Below, piece by piece: positions 34,761 through 43,360 of a stretch of DNA of 64,000 nt. The stretch lies in NCBI GenBank assembly GCA_903824495.1, contig CAIJXB010000035.1:62001-126000 (forward strand), given 5' to 3'. Numbering within the stretch: the first letter of the stretch is position 1; each line of letters opens with the position of its first letter. The notes under the pieces are model-generated. The model saw nothing but the letters and a program-made list of their open reading frames with translations, searched no databases and was not told the origin of the DNA. The position numbers were made by a program, and so were the translations under genes. The DNA is from an uncultured Chlamydiae bacterium. Its GTDB lineage: Bacteria; Chlamydiota; Chlamydiia; Chlamydiales; Rhabdochlamydiaceae.

Positions 34761-37397
34761 ATGGGACAAAAATCAGAAGAGCATAAGCGCCTTAATTTGC
34801 AATCAGGGGAAGGGATTGATCCTTGGAAAAAGTGGGGGGCCTATCTTTCTGAAAGATCTTGGGGCACTGTCAGAGAAGACTACAGTCAAAATGGAGATGC
34901 TTGGAGTTTTTTAACCCACGATATGGCGCGCTCTAAAGCATACAGGTGGGGAGAAGATGGACTTGCAGGTATCTCTGATTATTTTCAGTCGATGGCTTTT
35001 TCTTTTGCTTTTTGGAATGGAAAAGATTCCATTTTAAAAGAGCGTCTTTTTGGCCTCACTCCTTATGAAGGTAATCATGGAGAAGATGTCAAAGAGTGTT
35101 ATTATTATCTAGATGCAACACCGACACAATCTTATCTAAAATTCCTCTACAAATATCCTCAAGAGGCCTTTCCTTACGAAAGGCTTATTTCTGAAAATAA
35201 AAAAAGATCAGCACTAGATCGAGAGTTTGAGCTCTATGACACTGGGATCTTTGATGAGGGAAAATATTTTGATATTTTCATAGAGTATGCCAAAGCAGAT
35301 GTAGAAGATATCTGCATCAAAGTAGAGATCTGGAATCGAGGCAAAGATCCTGCTCCAATATATGTCTTGCCCCATCTATGGTTTCGCAATCGTTGGAGCT
35401 TTTGCGACATTGAGCAAGCAGCTCCTACCATCCGGATAGACAAAGCAGAAAAGGGCGTTACGTCGCTTTTTGCAGATGCAACGAACTGCAAAGAACCTTT
35501 GAGGACAAGCTTTCCTTATAAAATCTCTTCGATGTATTTATATGGAAAAACACCTGAAGAAACTCTTTTTACCCACAATGAAACTCATAATGAGCGTGTC
35601 TTTGGGAAACAATCCAAAAGCCGCACACCTTATGTTAAAGATGCCTTCCATCGCTATCTTGTTCAAAAAGAAAACTGTCTGGCTAAAGGAGAAGGAAGTA
35701 AGGCTTGCTTTAATTATGGGCCTGTTATGGTTAGTCCGAATGAACCTTACATTCTTACTTTCCGCTTATCTCCTCAAAAGCTCTCCTCTCCGTTAAAAGA
35801 TGTTGAGTCTTGGATTCAGAAAAGAAAAAAAGAAGCGGATGAGTTTTATAGTGTCATCCAAAAGAAAAAACTAAAAGATGAAGATAAAAAAATTCAAAGG
35901 ACAGCTCTTGCTGGAATGATTTGGAGCAAGCAGCTTTATATCTACGATGTAAAGAAGTGGATCTCTGGAGATTTATCATATCCGCTGCCACCTCCTGGTA
36001 GAGAAAACATCCGTAACGGCAAGTGGAGTCAGCTCTACGCTTGCGATGTGTTTTCAATGCCGGATAAATGGGAATACCCGTGGTTTGCAGCTTGGGACTT
36101 AGCGTTTCATGCGTATGCGATTTCGCTTGTTGATCTTGAATTTGCAAAGGATCAGCTCACGCTGCTTCTCAAACACTGGTTTAGGAATGTGAACGGACAA
36201 ATTCCAGCCTATGAGTGGAATTTTTCCGATCTCAATCCTCCTGTGCAGGCGTGGTCTTTTTGGAAAGTGTACAATCAAGAGAAGAAGATTAAAGGAAAAG
36301 GAGATCACTCCTTTTTGTTATTTGGCTTTTTAAAGCTCGTAGAAAACTTCAGCTGGTGGGTGAATAAAGTTGATAAGCTCGGCAATAACCTTTTTGAAGG
36401 TGGTTTTTTAGGGCTTGATAACATTTCGGTGATCGATCGGAGTAAACCCCTTCCAGGCGGGGGCTTGATTGAGCAATCGGATGCGACTGGATGGATGGGT
36501 TTTTATACTCTTTGGATGATGCGTATTGCTTTAGAGCTAGCCAAAGAAGAGCCAATTTATGAAGGCCTTGCCATCAATTACTTTGAGCAGTTTATCTATA
36601 TCAGTCGAACGCTGCATGATGCTAATGGCATGTGGGATGAAGAAGATGGCTTTTTTTATGATATGATTTTAACTCCAGATGGGAAAAGAGAAAAACTCAA
36701 GATCCGCTCTTTTGTAGGAGTCATACCCTTTAAATCGCTTCTTTATATAGAAGAAGAGGAGATGAAATCGCATCAAATTTTCTACAGGAACTTTTTAAAG
36801 TTCCGAGAATACAATCAAGTCGATGTGGACAGATGTGTGACAAAGACAGGAAACAAGTTCGTGTTTTCCCTTATGAACTTAAACCAGATGCAAAGAGTTC
36901 TCTCTCGCGTGTTTGATCCCGAGGAATTTTTATCAGACTATGGACTTAGAAGCATTTCTAAATTCCATGAAAAACATCCTCTTTTTTTTCAGGGAACATC
37001 TGTTGGCTATGAGCCTGGAGAGTCTTTAGAGAGGATCAAAGGCGGTAATTCGAATTGGAGGGGTCCTATTTGGTTCCCAACCAATTATCTTGTATTTGAT
37101 GCCTTAGGAAGCTTAATGGAAGCTGTTGGTGAAGACTATGTCATCAAAGATCTCAATAAAACACTAAAAGAGCTAAGAGCTACACTTCAAAGCTCACTTA
37201 TAGCTCCTTTCCGAACAAACTCTTTAGGTTATCGTCCTGTTCATGGAGATTGCAACCTCTACCAAAAAGATCCCCACTGGAAAGAACTTCTTCTTTTCTA
37301 CGAGCACTACCACGGAGAGACAGGACGCGGTCTTGGCGCTTCTCATCAAACAGGATGGAGTGGGCTCATTGCTAACATTATCGAGCACCTGCACTAA
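34761..37397 (+). CDS. GH63-family glucosidase-like protein (MGH1-like)
   Basis: 878 residues. The N-terminus (WKKWGAYLSERSWGTVREDY, then THDMARSKAYRWGEDGLAG) and the following SFAFWNGKDSILKERLFGLT and EGNHGEDVKE blocks match the ~880-residue bacterial GH63 'glucosidase' group. The C-terminal (alpha/alpha)6-barrel part is seen in IPAYEWNFSDLNPPVQAW, DATGWMGFYTLWMM and WRGPIWFPTNYLVF. GH63 enzymes cleave alpha-glucosides such as glucosylglycerate or oligosaccharides; the substrate here is unknown. No signal peptide, so cytoplasmic or type III secreted. The start follows the preceding stop by 2 bases; reading frames further upstream overlap that gene and were rejected. The 3' end overlaps the convergent gene by 4 bases. 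Confidence 0.85.
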   Translation: MGQKSEEHKRLNLQSGEGIDPWKKWGAYLSERSWGTVREDYSQNGDAWSFLTHDMARSKAYRWGEDGLAGISDYFQSMAFSFAFWNGKDSILKERLFGLTPYEGNHGEDVKECYYYLDATPTQSYLKFLYKYPQEAFPYERLISENKKRSALDREFELYDTGIFDEGKYFDIFIEYAKADVEDICIKVEIWNRGKDPAPIYVLPHLWFRNRWSFCDIEQAAPTIRIDKAEKGVTSLFADATNCKEPLRTSFPYKISSMYLYGKTPEETLFTHNETHNERVFGKQSKSRTPYVKDAFHRYLVQKENCLAKGEGSKACFNYGPVMVSPNEPYILTFRLSPQKLSSPLKDVESWIQKRKKEADEFYSVIQKKKLKDEDKKIQRTALAGMIWSKQLYIYDVKKWISGDLSYPLPPPGRENIRNGKWSQLYACDVFSMPDKWEYPWFAAWDLAFHAYAISLVDLEFAKDQLTLLLKHWFRNVNGQIPAYEWNFSDLNPPVQAWSFWKVYNQEKKIKGKGDHSFLLFGFLKLVENFSWWVNKVDKLGNNLFEGGFLGLDNISVIDRSKPLPGGGLIEQSDATGWMGFYTLWMMRIALELAKEEPIYEGLAINYFEQFIYISRTLHDANGMWDEEDGFFYDMILTPDGKREKLKIRSFVGVIPFKSLLYIEEEEMKSHQIFYRNFLKFREYNQVDVDRCVTKTGNKFVFSLMNLNQMQRVLSRVFDPEEFLSDYGLRSISKFHEKHPLFFQGTSVGYEPGESLERIKGGNSNWRGPIWFPTNYLVFDALGSLMEAVGEDYVIKDLNKTLKELRATLQSSLIAPFRTNSLGYRPVHGDCNLYQKDPHWKELLLFYEHYHGETGRGLGASHQTGWSGLIANIIEHLH

Positions 37398-38554
37398 GTA
37401 GTTGTTTTAGTGTGTTTAATGAGGTGCTCAAGTAATCCGTTCCAATTTTTTGCTATTACAAAATTATCAATTTGCGCTGGGGTTATTTTGAAAAGTTGAT
37501 GTGTTTTTGATCTATAATCGGCTTTAAGCGCATCAACAAAAAATTTTGTATGAGGCATAGTGTCTTCTTTACGCAATTCAAAGCTTTTCCCCAAGTCAGC
37601 AGCAAATTCATTCCACATGGTAAGTCTACCTGCTAAAACACCGGAGATGGAGTTTTTCCCGTCATAGAGAGCTATTAATGAAGCCTTAGAAGGCGGATCT
37701 GTGAAAATCTCTATAAGAAAACGGTAAGGGTGAACCTCGCGGTCTATATTGGAGCCTAATTCTTTTAATCTAGGAATCAGTCCAGATGCTACTAAGCCCA
37801 GGGCCGTATTTTCTCCGATTGTTTTTAGAACTTCTTGAATGTCGGCTCGACGTTGGACGGTAATCTTTAGAGAACGATCAATGACCCTATCACAAAATGG
37901 AAGGAGCGCTTCTTCCTTATCTAAGTCGTTTGATCTAGATAATGCGTAGTGAGCTTCGGTGATAAGGGTGTCAGTGTGTGTCGAGCCTGTATTAGAAGTT
38001 GAAGACATCGGATTCGATACCTCAGAGGTGCCTTGGCTAGGGACTGAACTTCCTTGCGAAATGTGGGAACTTGTTTCTGATGAGGGTCTTCCAACCATTA
38101 CAGCTGAAGTATCTGATTGTGATCCGAAACCGGATCTATCTGAGCGCTGATCGAGGTCATCCTGAGACTCTCCTGTTAATTCAAAGTAGTGCTCTTGGAA
38201 TCTTGGATCTGTGATATCGAAGCCCCCCCCCGTTTGTTCTCCCTCGTCTATAGAAATATCCTGATTGGAAGCAAGGCTATTTTGCGAGCCTTTTCGAGAC
38301 ATAGGGGGGGATTCTGTGGGGGGGGAGAAAAAGTTCCAAATAAGGGCTAGAATATGGCAAAAACCCTCATATACCCAGGTTAAGAGGGATTTGGCTTCGG
38401 GAGGCTCTCCAGCGGATTTTATCGAAGATGTGTGGTCATTAAAAGAGGACTTTCTAGAGAGTGATGTAGGGGAATTTGTGTTCGAAGTCATTGCAGAGAA
38501 GACACTTATGTCGTCATTGGTAGGTGGAGGGGTGGATCCGATTCCTGTAGACAT
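37394..38554 (-). CDS. Low-complexity putative effector with poly-G/C tracts
   Basis: 386 residues. The first ~200 are Ser/Thr/Pro/Gly-rich and probably disordered, with one aromatic hydrophobic segment at ~57–77 (LLTWVYEGFCHILALIWNFF) that resembles helices in the proteins at 32204 and 32857. The C-terminal ~185 residues are helical, without a recognised family. Three homopolymer tracts lie in the coding strand (G9, C7, C8). No signal peptide. A type III effector role is inferred from composition. The stop overlaps the GH63 stop region tail to tail. Confidence 0.6.
   Translation of the reverse strand: MSTGIGSTPPPTNDDISVFSAMTSNTNSPTSLSRKSSFNDHTSSIKSAGEPPEAKSLLTWVYEGFCHILALIWNFFSPPTESPPMSRKGSQNSLASNQDISIDEGEQTGGGFDITDPRFQEHYFELTGESQDDLDQRSDRSGFGSQSDTSAVMVGRPSSETSSHISQGSSVPSQGTSEVSNPMSSTSNTGSTHTDTLITEAHYALSRSNDLDKEEALLPFCDRVIDRSLKITVQRRADIQEVLKTIGENTALGLVASGLIPRLKELGSNIDREVHPYRFLIEIFTDPPSKASLIALYDGKNSISGVLAGRLTMWNEFAADLGKSFELRKEDTMPHTKFFVDALKADYRSKTHQLFKITPAQIDNFVIAKNWNGLLEHLIKHTKTTT
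38223..38325. repeat. Three mononucleotide tracts (C9, G7, G8 on the plus strand)
   Basis: C9 at 38223–38231, G7 at 38304–38310 and G8 at 38318–38325, all inside one coding sequence on the opposite strand. Tracts this long in a ~40% G+C genome are candidates for slippage. Confidence 0.85.
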
Positions 38555-38669
38555 AAAAAGCTCCTGGTTAAAAAAGCGCAGAGGATAAAAAAAATTAGAA
38601 ATAAGAGAAAGCTTTTTCTTTGATATATACTAATTTTTTTAATTAAAATTAATAGTAATGCGTATTTGC

Positions 38670-38699
38670 TTGATTTTAATGTGTGTTATTTGGTATTAT
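38670..38699 (+). promoter_or_regulatory. Candidate promoter for the RDD-family gene
   Basis: TTGATT (38670–38675), an 18-base spacer and TATTAT (38694–38699), in the 180-base AT-rich gap between divergent genes. The box is within TTGCTTGATT. Confidence 0.4.
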
Positions 38700-38733
38700 A
38701 GATGCTTAACTATATCATGGAGATCTATAATAT

Positions 38734-39648
38734 ATGGCAGAACTATTCTTTTTAGATAAAAAGCCTTCTCTATGGACCCGGATTTTCGCCAAGGGGGTCG
38801 ACTACGCCCTATTTTACCTGGCATTTTCCCTCCTTTCTATGGTCCTACCCTTTTATGTAGAGGATTTCTTCTACCTAGGATTTGCGGTATTTGTGCCTGT
38901 TTTTTGGTCCTTTTTGGAAGCTATATGCATTTCTCAATGGAAAACGACCCCTGGTAAGTCTTTATTTGGAATTCGAGTCGAAGACCATTTAGGTGGAAAA
39001 CTTCCCTTTTGGATCTCTTTAAAAAGAGCCTTATGTTTAGGAAGACGTCCTGGAGAGATCAAACAAAAGCCTGTAGGCAAAAGTCGATTTGTTATTGGTA
39101 TTCTTGTGTTCTGCGCTCTTTTAGGTGGATCGTATTTTGAAAACGAACTCGCTATTCCAAGTACAGGACTTGAAAAGTATAAGGCAGCTGAAGGTTGGAA
39201 AGAATATACGCCATCCAATGGAAAATTTACTGTGAGCTTCCCTCAGGAGCCATCCCATGAATCGGGAGTTTTAGGGGTTCAAATGCAAGATCAGAACGTA
39301 AGTTTTGATGAGTTTAAAAGTTATCAAACAAAAAAGGTGTACTACTCTGTGAGTTACATCGAGATTCCTAAGCGACTCAAGATCGCAGGGTCAAATCGTA
39401 TTCTTCACGGCGCTTTAGATCTGATTGTAAAGCATACGCCAGGCGCTAGCCTTGTCAGTGAAAATTCAACCAAGCATAAAAATCTCAAAGCCCTAGACTT
39501 CCATATCTCTCAAGGAGAAGAAGAAGTACAGGGTAGGCTGATCCTAGATGGAACAACGCTCTTTCGTTTAACAGCGGTGTATCCTCCAGCTTTTGCAGGA
39601 CAGCTACAGCATGAAGACTTCATCAATTCATTTGAAGTGCACGGCTAG
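38734..39648 (+). CDS. RDD-family membrane protein with C-terminal soluble domain
   Basis: 304 residues. Residues ~8–115 form an RDD domain: WTRIFAKGVDYALFYLAFSL, two membrane helices, and WKTTPGKSLFGIRVED, the conserved RDD segment. A third hydrophobic helix (RFVIGILVFCALLGGSYF) is followed by a ~150-residue domain of alternating strands beginning YTPSNGKFTVSFPQEPSHES, similar to bacterial PsbP-like or lipoprotein-type domains. Function unknown; some RDD proteins are linked to ion transport. The stop overlaps tgt by 4 bases, convergently. Confidence 0.72.
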   Translation: MAELFFLDKKPSLWTRIFAKGVDYALFYLAFSLLSMVLPFYVEDFFYLGFAVFVPVFWSFLEAICISQWKTTPGKSLFGIRVEDHLGGKLPFWISLKRALCLGRRPGEIKQKPVGKSRFVIGILVFCALLGGSYFENELAIPSTGLEKYKAAEGWKEYTPSNGKFTVSFPQEPSHESGVLGVQMQDQNVSFDEFKSYQTKKVYYSVSYIEIPKRLKIAGSNRILHGALDLIVKHTPGASLVSENSTKHKNLKALDFHISQGEEEVQGRLILDGTTLFRLTAVYPPAFAGQLQHEDFINSFEVHG

Positions 39649-40778
39649 ATTTCATCACGTAAAATGAGCTCTTGATATTGCTTCATTTTATTGACCATGA
39701 AATGCAGGTTGTGAATTGTAGCGAGTGTCATGCTCACAAGTTCTTTCGCTTTAAAAAGATGATGTAGATATCCAAGGGTGTACTGAGAGCATGTAGAACA
39801 TGTACATCCTTCTTCTGGAGCTTCGCGGCTTCTTGCATAACAAGCTTTTGTTACATTTAAAGGACCTTTGCTGTGGAGCAGAACCCCATGACGCGCCGCT
39901 CTTGTTGGATAAGAGCTATCAAAGGTATCAATTCCAAGTGGTACGCAGAGCTCTAATGATTCTAAATCTCCAACACCAAGTAGGTGATTGGGTTTATCAG
40001 TCGGTAGTCTTGGAAGAGTAAGGGAGAGCATGTCAAACATCTCTTGCTTGTTTTTGCCAATGCTTCCACCGATAGAAAAACCATCATAAGGCAGCGCTGT
40101 AAGGAAGTCGCAGCTAGCTTTGCGTAAATTAGGATCTACTCCTCCGTGAATCACAGCATAAAGAGCTTGAGAGTTCGGGTTTTGAAGGTGAGCCCTTAGT
40201 GATCTTTCTTCCCATCTGTGAGTACGGTCTAAAGAAGATTGTAAGTTGTCTTTTGCAATATGGTAAGGAGGAAGCTCATCAAAGCAAATCATGATGTCAG
40301 CGCCTAAATCCTTTTGCGCTGCAATAGAACTTTCAGGGGTAAGCAAAACCTTCCTGCCATCTCGGTAAGATCTAAATAACACCCCATCTTCTGTGATCTT
40401 TAAAACCATTCCATCTTGTTTTTTCTTGCCGCGGCTTTTAAGCTCATCAGCAACGGATCCATAGGCCAAGCTAAAGACTTGAAACCCCCCGGAGTCTGTA
40501 ATGATAGGGAGCGATCTATTGATGAAGGAATGAAGTCCTCCAGCCTCTTTTACAACGTCTGTTCCAGGTTGTAATAGCAGGTGATACGTATTGCAAAACA
40601 TCAGCTGCAAGCCGATTTGATGCACTGTTGCGTTATCAAGTCCTTTTAATGTCCCATTTGTACCAACACCTACAAAATTAGGAGTGTCGATGACGCCGTG
40701 AGGCGTGTGGATCTTTCCTACTCGCGCTCTTGATTTTTTAGAGGTGTGAATGAGTTCAAAACTAAAGGGAGGCGTCAT
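39645..40778 (-). CDS. tgt: Queuine tRNA-ribosyltransferase
   Basis: 377 residues. Catalytic residues are in place: ITDSGGFQVFSL (Asp95) and FDSSYPTRAARHG (nucleophile Asp286); the zinc site is C324, C326, C329 and H355 (CTCSTC...IHNLHF). It exchanges guanine 34 in GUN-anticodon tRNAs for a 7-deazaguanine. A ~17-residue insertion follows VFSLAYG, and the base-recognition loop reads GGSIGKNK instead of GGLAVGE, both as I recall from C. trachomatis TGT, an enzyme that uses salvaged queuine rather than preQ1. It overlaps yhhQ by 4 bases. Confidence 0.95.
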   Translation of the reverse strand: MTPPFSFELIHTSKKSRARVGKIHTPHGVIDTPNFVGVGTNGTLKGLDNATVHQIGLQLMFCNTYHLLLQPGTDVVKEAGGLHSFINRSLPIITDSGGFQVFSLAYGSVADELKSRGKKKQDGMVLKITEDGVLFRSYRDGRKVLLTPESSIAAQKDLGADIMICFDELPPYHIAKDNLQSSLDRTHRWEERSLRAHLQNPNSQALYAVIHGGVDPNLRKASCDFLTALPYDGFSIGGSIGKNKQEMFDMLSLTLPRLPTDKPNHLLGVGDLESLELCVPLGIDTFDSSYPTRAARHGVLLHSKGPLNVTKACYARSREAPEEGCTCSTCSQYTLGYLHHLFKAKELVSMTLATIHNLHFMVNKMKQYQELILRDEI

Positions 40779-41449
40779 ATAAGAGGGTCCTTAGGTTGGA
40801 TCCATTTTTTGGATAGGGAAGTCAAAGGAAATAAAGTAGCAATGACAAGGGCTTTGATTAAAAAGCTTAAAATAATCATGTCAAAAACAGAGCTTATGAG
40901 CCCATAAAGTCCAATGCAAGTGAAGAGGATAGTGTCGAGTAGTTGAGAGAAGAGCAGAGAAAGCGAGGTTCTTAGGGCAAAAGAGGCTGATGGCATCCGG
41001 GCTTTTAACCGAGCAAAGACTAAGACATCGATCTTTTGCACAATGAAAAAGGTCAAAAGAGAAGCAAAGAGAAGTCTTGGGGCTGGGGCGAAAAGAAGCT
41101 GATAAGCGCTTTGAGTCGAGTCTTGATCGCTTGGGATATAGAAAATGTGAATTTGAGATAAAACGGCAAAAAAGAGCATGAAGCAGAGACACTGCTTTAT
41201 GATTTTTTGAGCCACTTTAGGTCCATAGTTTTCTTGAAGCAGATTTAAGCTTAAGATTCCACCGATAGCAAACACATCGCTGCAGGTCACATGAAGACCA
41301 AAGAGGACAACTTGTTTCAGCACTAGCAAATTAGCGCATAGAGCTTGAATGCAGATCCAGCTTCCAAGGGCTGTTTTGCCCAAGCGGAAAGAAATCAAGG
41401 TGAAGGCCAAGATGATTATAATGTGGAATAGAAAAATGCATTCGTTCAT
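40775..41449 (-). CDS. yhhQ: YhhQ-type queuosine-precursor transporter
   Basis: 224 residues, about six membrane helices, matching the VUT/DUF165 family: GGILSLNLLQENYGPKVAQK with the conserved N-x-x-x-E-x-Y/G pattern, then IDVLVFARLKARMPSASF and LFSQLLDTILFTCIGLYG. YhhQ imports queuosine precursors. Its direct coupling to tgt supports a queuine-salvage operon and fits a parasite without preQ1 synthesis. Confidence 0.9.
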   Translation of the reverse strand: MNECIFLFHIIIILAFTLISFRLGKTALGSWICIQALCANLLVLKQVVLFGLHVTCSDVFAIGGILSLNLLQENYGPKVAQKIIKQCLCFMLFFAVLSQIHIFYIPSDQDSTQSAYQLLFAPAPRLLFASLLTFFIVQKIDVLVFARLKARMPSASFALRTSLSLLFSQLLDTILFTCIGLYGLISSVFDMIILSFLIKALVIATLFPLTSLSKKWIQPKDPLI

Positions 41450-41489
41450 TTGAACTTAAAAGTGAAATTTAATTTAAGCGATTTTATCA

Positions 41490-41531
41490 AAAAAGAACGT
41501 TTTTCGCCAGAGTTTTAAGATCTGGCGAAAA
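41490..41531 (-). terminator. Intrinsic terminator of the GT/kinase-like operon
   Basis: An 11-bp perfect stem (TTTTCGCCAGA / TCTGGCGAAAA) with a 9-base loop lies 30 bases past the GT2 stop; reading minus, ACGTTC then TTTTTT follow. Confidence 0.6.
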
Positions 41532-41560
41532 CGTTGAGAGACCAAAAAATTATTAGAAAT

Positions 41561-42454
41561 CTAAATTTCTTTAGGGGTTTCTTGATTGTTAGAAGGAAGA
41601 GCTTTAAGCCTCTTGTATTTAGGGAGCTTTTTAATATAAGCGACACGCTCTAGAGAAAGCTCAGGAGTGGATTTTGTATGCAGGTAAAGTACCTCATTGA
41701 GGAAGCAAGCGTGCTTTCCTGACATTTCAAGAAGGGGGAGGAAATAGGCCAAGGAGGCGTCTGCATTGACAACTTTTTCTTTGTAGAGGAGGTCTTCTTT
41801 GCGGATTTGTTTAAAAAGCCCCGCATAAAAGGTCTTTAAGTAGACGTCGTTGATCTCATGGGTACGGAAGGAATTATTGAATACAATGTTTTTGGGGATC
41901 TGTTTGCATTTAACCGGGATCTGTCTATACGACGGGTAGTCTAAAAAATTGCCATAGGTCATCCAAACAGAGGGTTTGGAATATACCTTGGCAAGTTTTC
42001 GAAGAACATTTTCATGTGCTAGAAAATCGCTGCCATCCACTAAAAGCACAATCTCATTGTCCTTACATGTATGGATCGCTTCATACAAACAAGAGAGCGT
42101 TCCTTTGGGCTCTTTGCTGCTGATGAAAGAAATCTTATCAGCTCTTGGAGATTGAGAGGCCATCAGCGTTACTTTAGAAAACGAATCATCAGTAGAGGCA
42201 TCATCAATGTAGAGAATGCGAAAATTTTCATAGTGTTGAGTAAGGGCTGAGAAAAGGCTTTTCTCACAGTAGGTAGTGTTATTGTGAGCTGAGATTACAA
42301 TAACAAACGACTTTTGAGAGGAGTCGATCTGCAAGGCTTTAGCTTGTTTTCTTTGGATCTTATTTTGTTTATAAAAATCGTAGCTCTTGTAAATGCCAAA
42401 TGCTAGCAGTAGAACAATAGCAAATTTTGCTAAGAATTTTAATATTTTTTTCAT
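41561..42454 (-). CDS. Membrane-anchored family 2 glycosyltransferase
   Basis: 297 residues. A short basic N-terminus and one hydrophobic helix (FLAKFAIVLLLAFGIY) precede a GT-A domain: FVIVISAHNNTTYCEKSLFS, LYIDDASTDDSF, and VLLVDGSDFL (D-x-S-D metal motif equivalent to DxD). It transfers a sugar from a nucleotide donor; acceptor unknown. The N-in/C-out topology predicted from the positive N-terminus would place the GT domain outside the cytoplasm. GAGG lies before ATG 42454. It is last in an operon with two kinase-like genes. Confidence 0.78.
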   Translation of the reverse strand: MKKILKFLAKFAIVLLLAFGIYKSYDFYKQNKIQRKQAKALQIDSSQKSFVIVISAHNNTTYCEKSLFSALTQHYENFRILYIDDASTDDSFSKVTLMASQSPRADKISFISSKEPKGTLSCLYEAIHTCKDNEIVLLVDGSDFLAHENVLRKLAKVYSKPSVWMTYGNFLDYPSYRQIPVKCKQIPKNIVFNNSFRTHEINDVYLKTFYAGLFKQIRKEDLLYKEKVVNADASLAYFLPLLEMSGKHACFLNEVLYLHTKSTPELSLERVAYIKKLPKYKRLKALPSNNQETPKEI

Positions 42455-42472
42455 AAGATCCTCTTTTTTGTA

Positions 42473-43354
42473 TTAGGATAAAAATGAGAGTTTCAAAATC
42501 TCTTGCTGCAGAAAAACAGACAGATCTGGGTCAACGCTCTTGAGCCAATGGATCATTTTTCTGCCATCTTTTAGCATGTGGGTTTCAAAACTTTCAGGGG
42601 ACTCTGGAATAGAGCAAGGTTTTAACCCATCTAAGTCAAATGCCATAAAATGATCTTCAAAAATCCCTAAGTTATAATGGGGAGAAATGTCGTTATCGAA
42701 GATCCCTTTTGAGGCCCGCTCTTTTAAAAGAAGAGCAAACTCTGTCAAAAGAGAATGTGCAGCTTCCGTTTTATGCTCTTTTACGAGCTGTTTGAAATAG
42801 GGGCAAAAAGGCTGCGCCTTTTTTTGCAAAACAAATGCGACAGTGTCTGCAGGAAGGGTGTGCTTGATTTTGATCCTGTCGTAAAAGGTGATGTTCTTTT
42901 TAAGAAGGGGAGTTGAATTCATGTGGGAGTAGAAAATCCCTGTTTGATCTTTGAGCTTTTCTGCAGCCAATTGATAGCTTGTAAGTAAGAGCTCTTTTTT
43001 CCTTTCTCTTTCAGAGATGATGGTATTGCAATAAGAAGGAAGTAGCAAGCGCGCTAGTTTAAATTTTGTCCAAAAAGGAGGAAATAGATTGGGACGTCTT
43101 AGAAACTTGAGCACATATTTGTCATCATCTGAGACAAAGACGTAAGCAGAATTTCCCTTTCTTAAATAGTGGAAAGGTTGGTCTAAGACAGATACGATGT
43201 TCTCGTCAATTTCTTGTGCTTCCTCAGAAGAGAAGGAGGGAGCGATTTTACTGATTGCAAAACCTTTAGTTTGCTTCTGGCAAAAATCTGAGATGGCGGC
43301 AAAGGTAACTCCGATTACCAAAATCCATAACCCTTTTTTCATCCAATTTAGCAT
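42473..43354 (-). CDS. Kinase-fold-like protein with N-terminal hydrophobic segment (paralogue 2)
   Basis: 293 residues from ATG 43354 (GAGGAG upstream, overlapping the previous stop). A single hydrophobic helix (LWILVIGVTFAAISDF) is followed by KQTKGFAISK, also found in the next gene. The body shows LRKGNSAYVFVSDDDKYVLK (Lys83 candidate), SYQLAAEKLK, FVLQKK, and DNDISPHYNLGI with FDLDG (Asp222, Asn228, Asp240 as a possible catalytic loop and metal site). This order fits a protein-kinase-like or aminoglycoside-phosphotransferase-like fold, but no close known family is recognised. It lies between paralogue 3 and the GT2 gene. Confidence 0.58.
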   Translation of the reverse strand: MLNWMKKGLWILVIGVTFAAISDFCQKQTKGFAISKIAPSFSSEEAQEIDENIVSVLDQPFHYLRKGNSAYVFVSDDDKYVLKFLRRPNLFPPFWTKFKLARLLLPSYCNTIISERERKKELLLTSYQLAAEKLKDQTGIFYSHMNSTPLLKKNITFYDRIKIKHTLPADTVAFVLQKKAQPFCPYFKQLVKEHKTEAAHSLLTEFALLLKERASKGIFDNDISPHYNLGIFEDHFMAFDLDGLKPCSIPESPESFETHMLKDGRKMIHWLKSVDPDLSVFLQQEILKLSFLS

Positions 43355-43360
43355 AAACAA

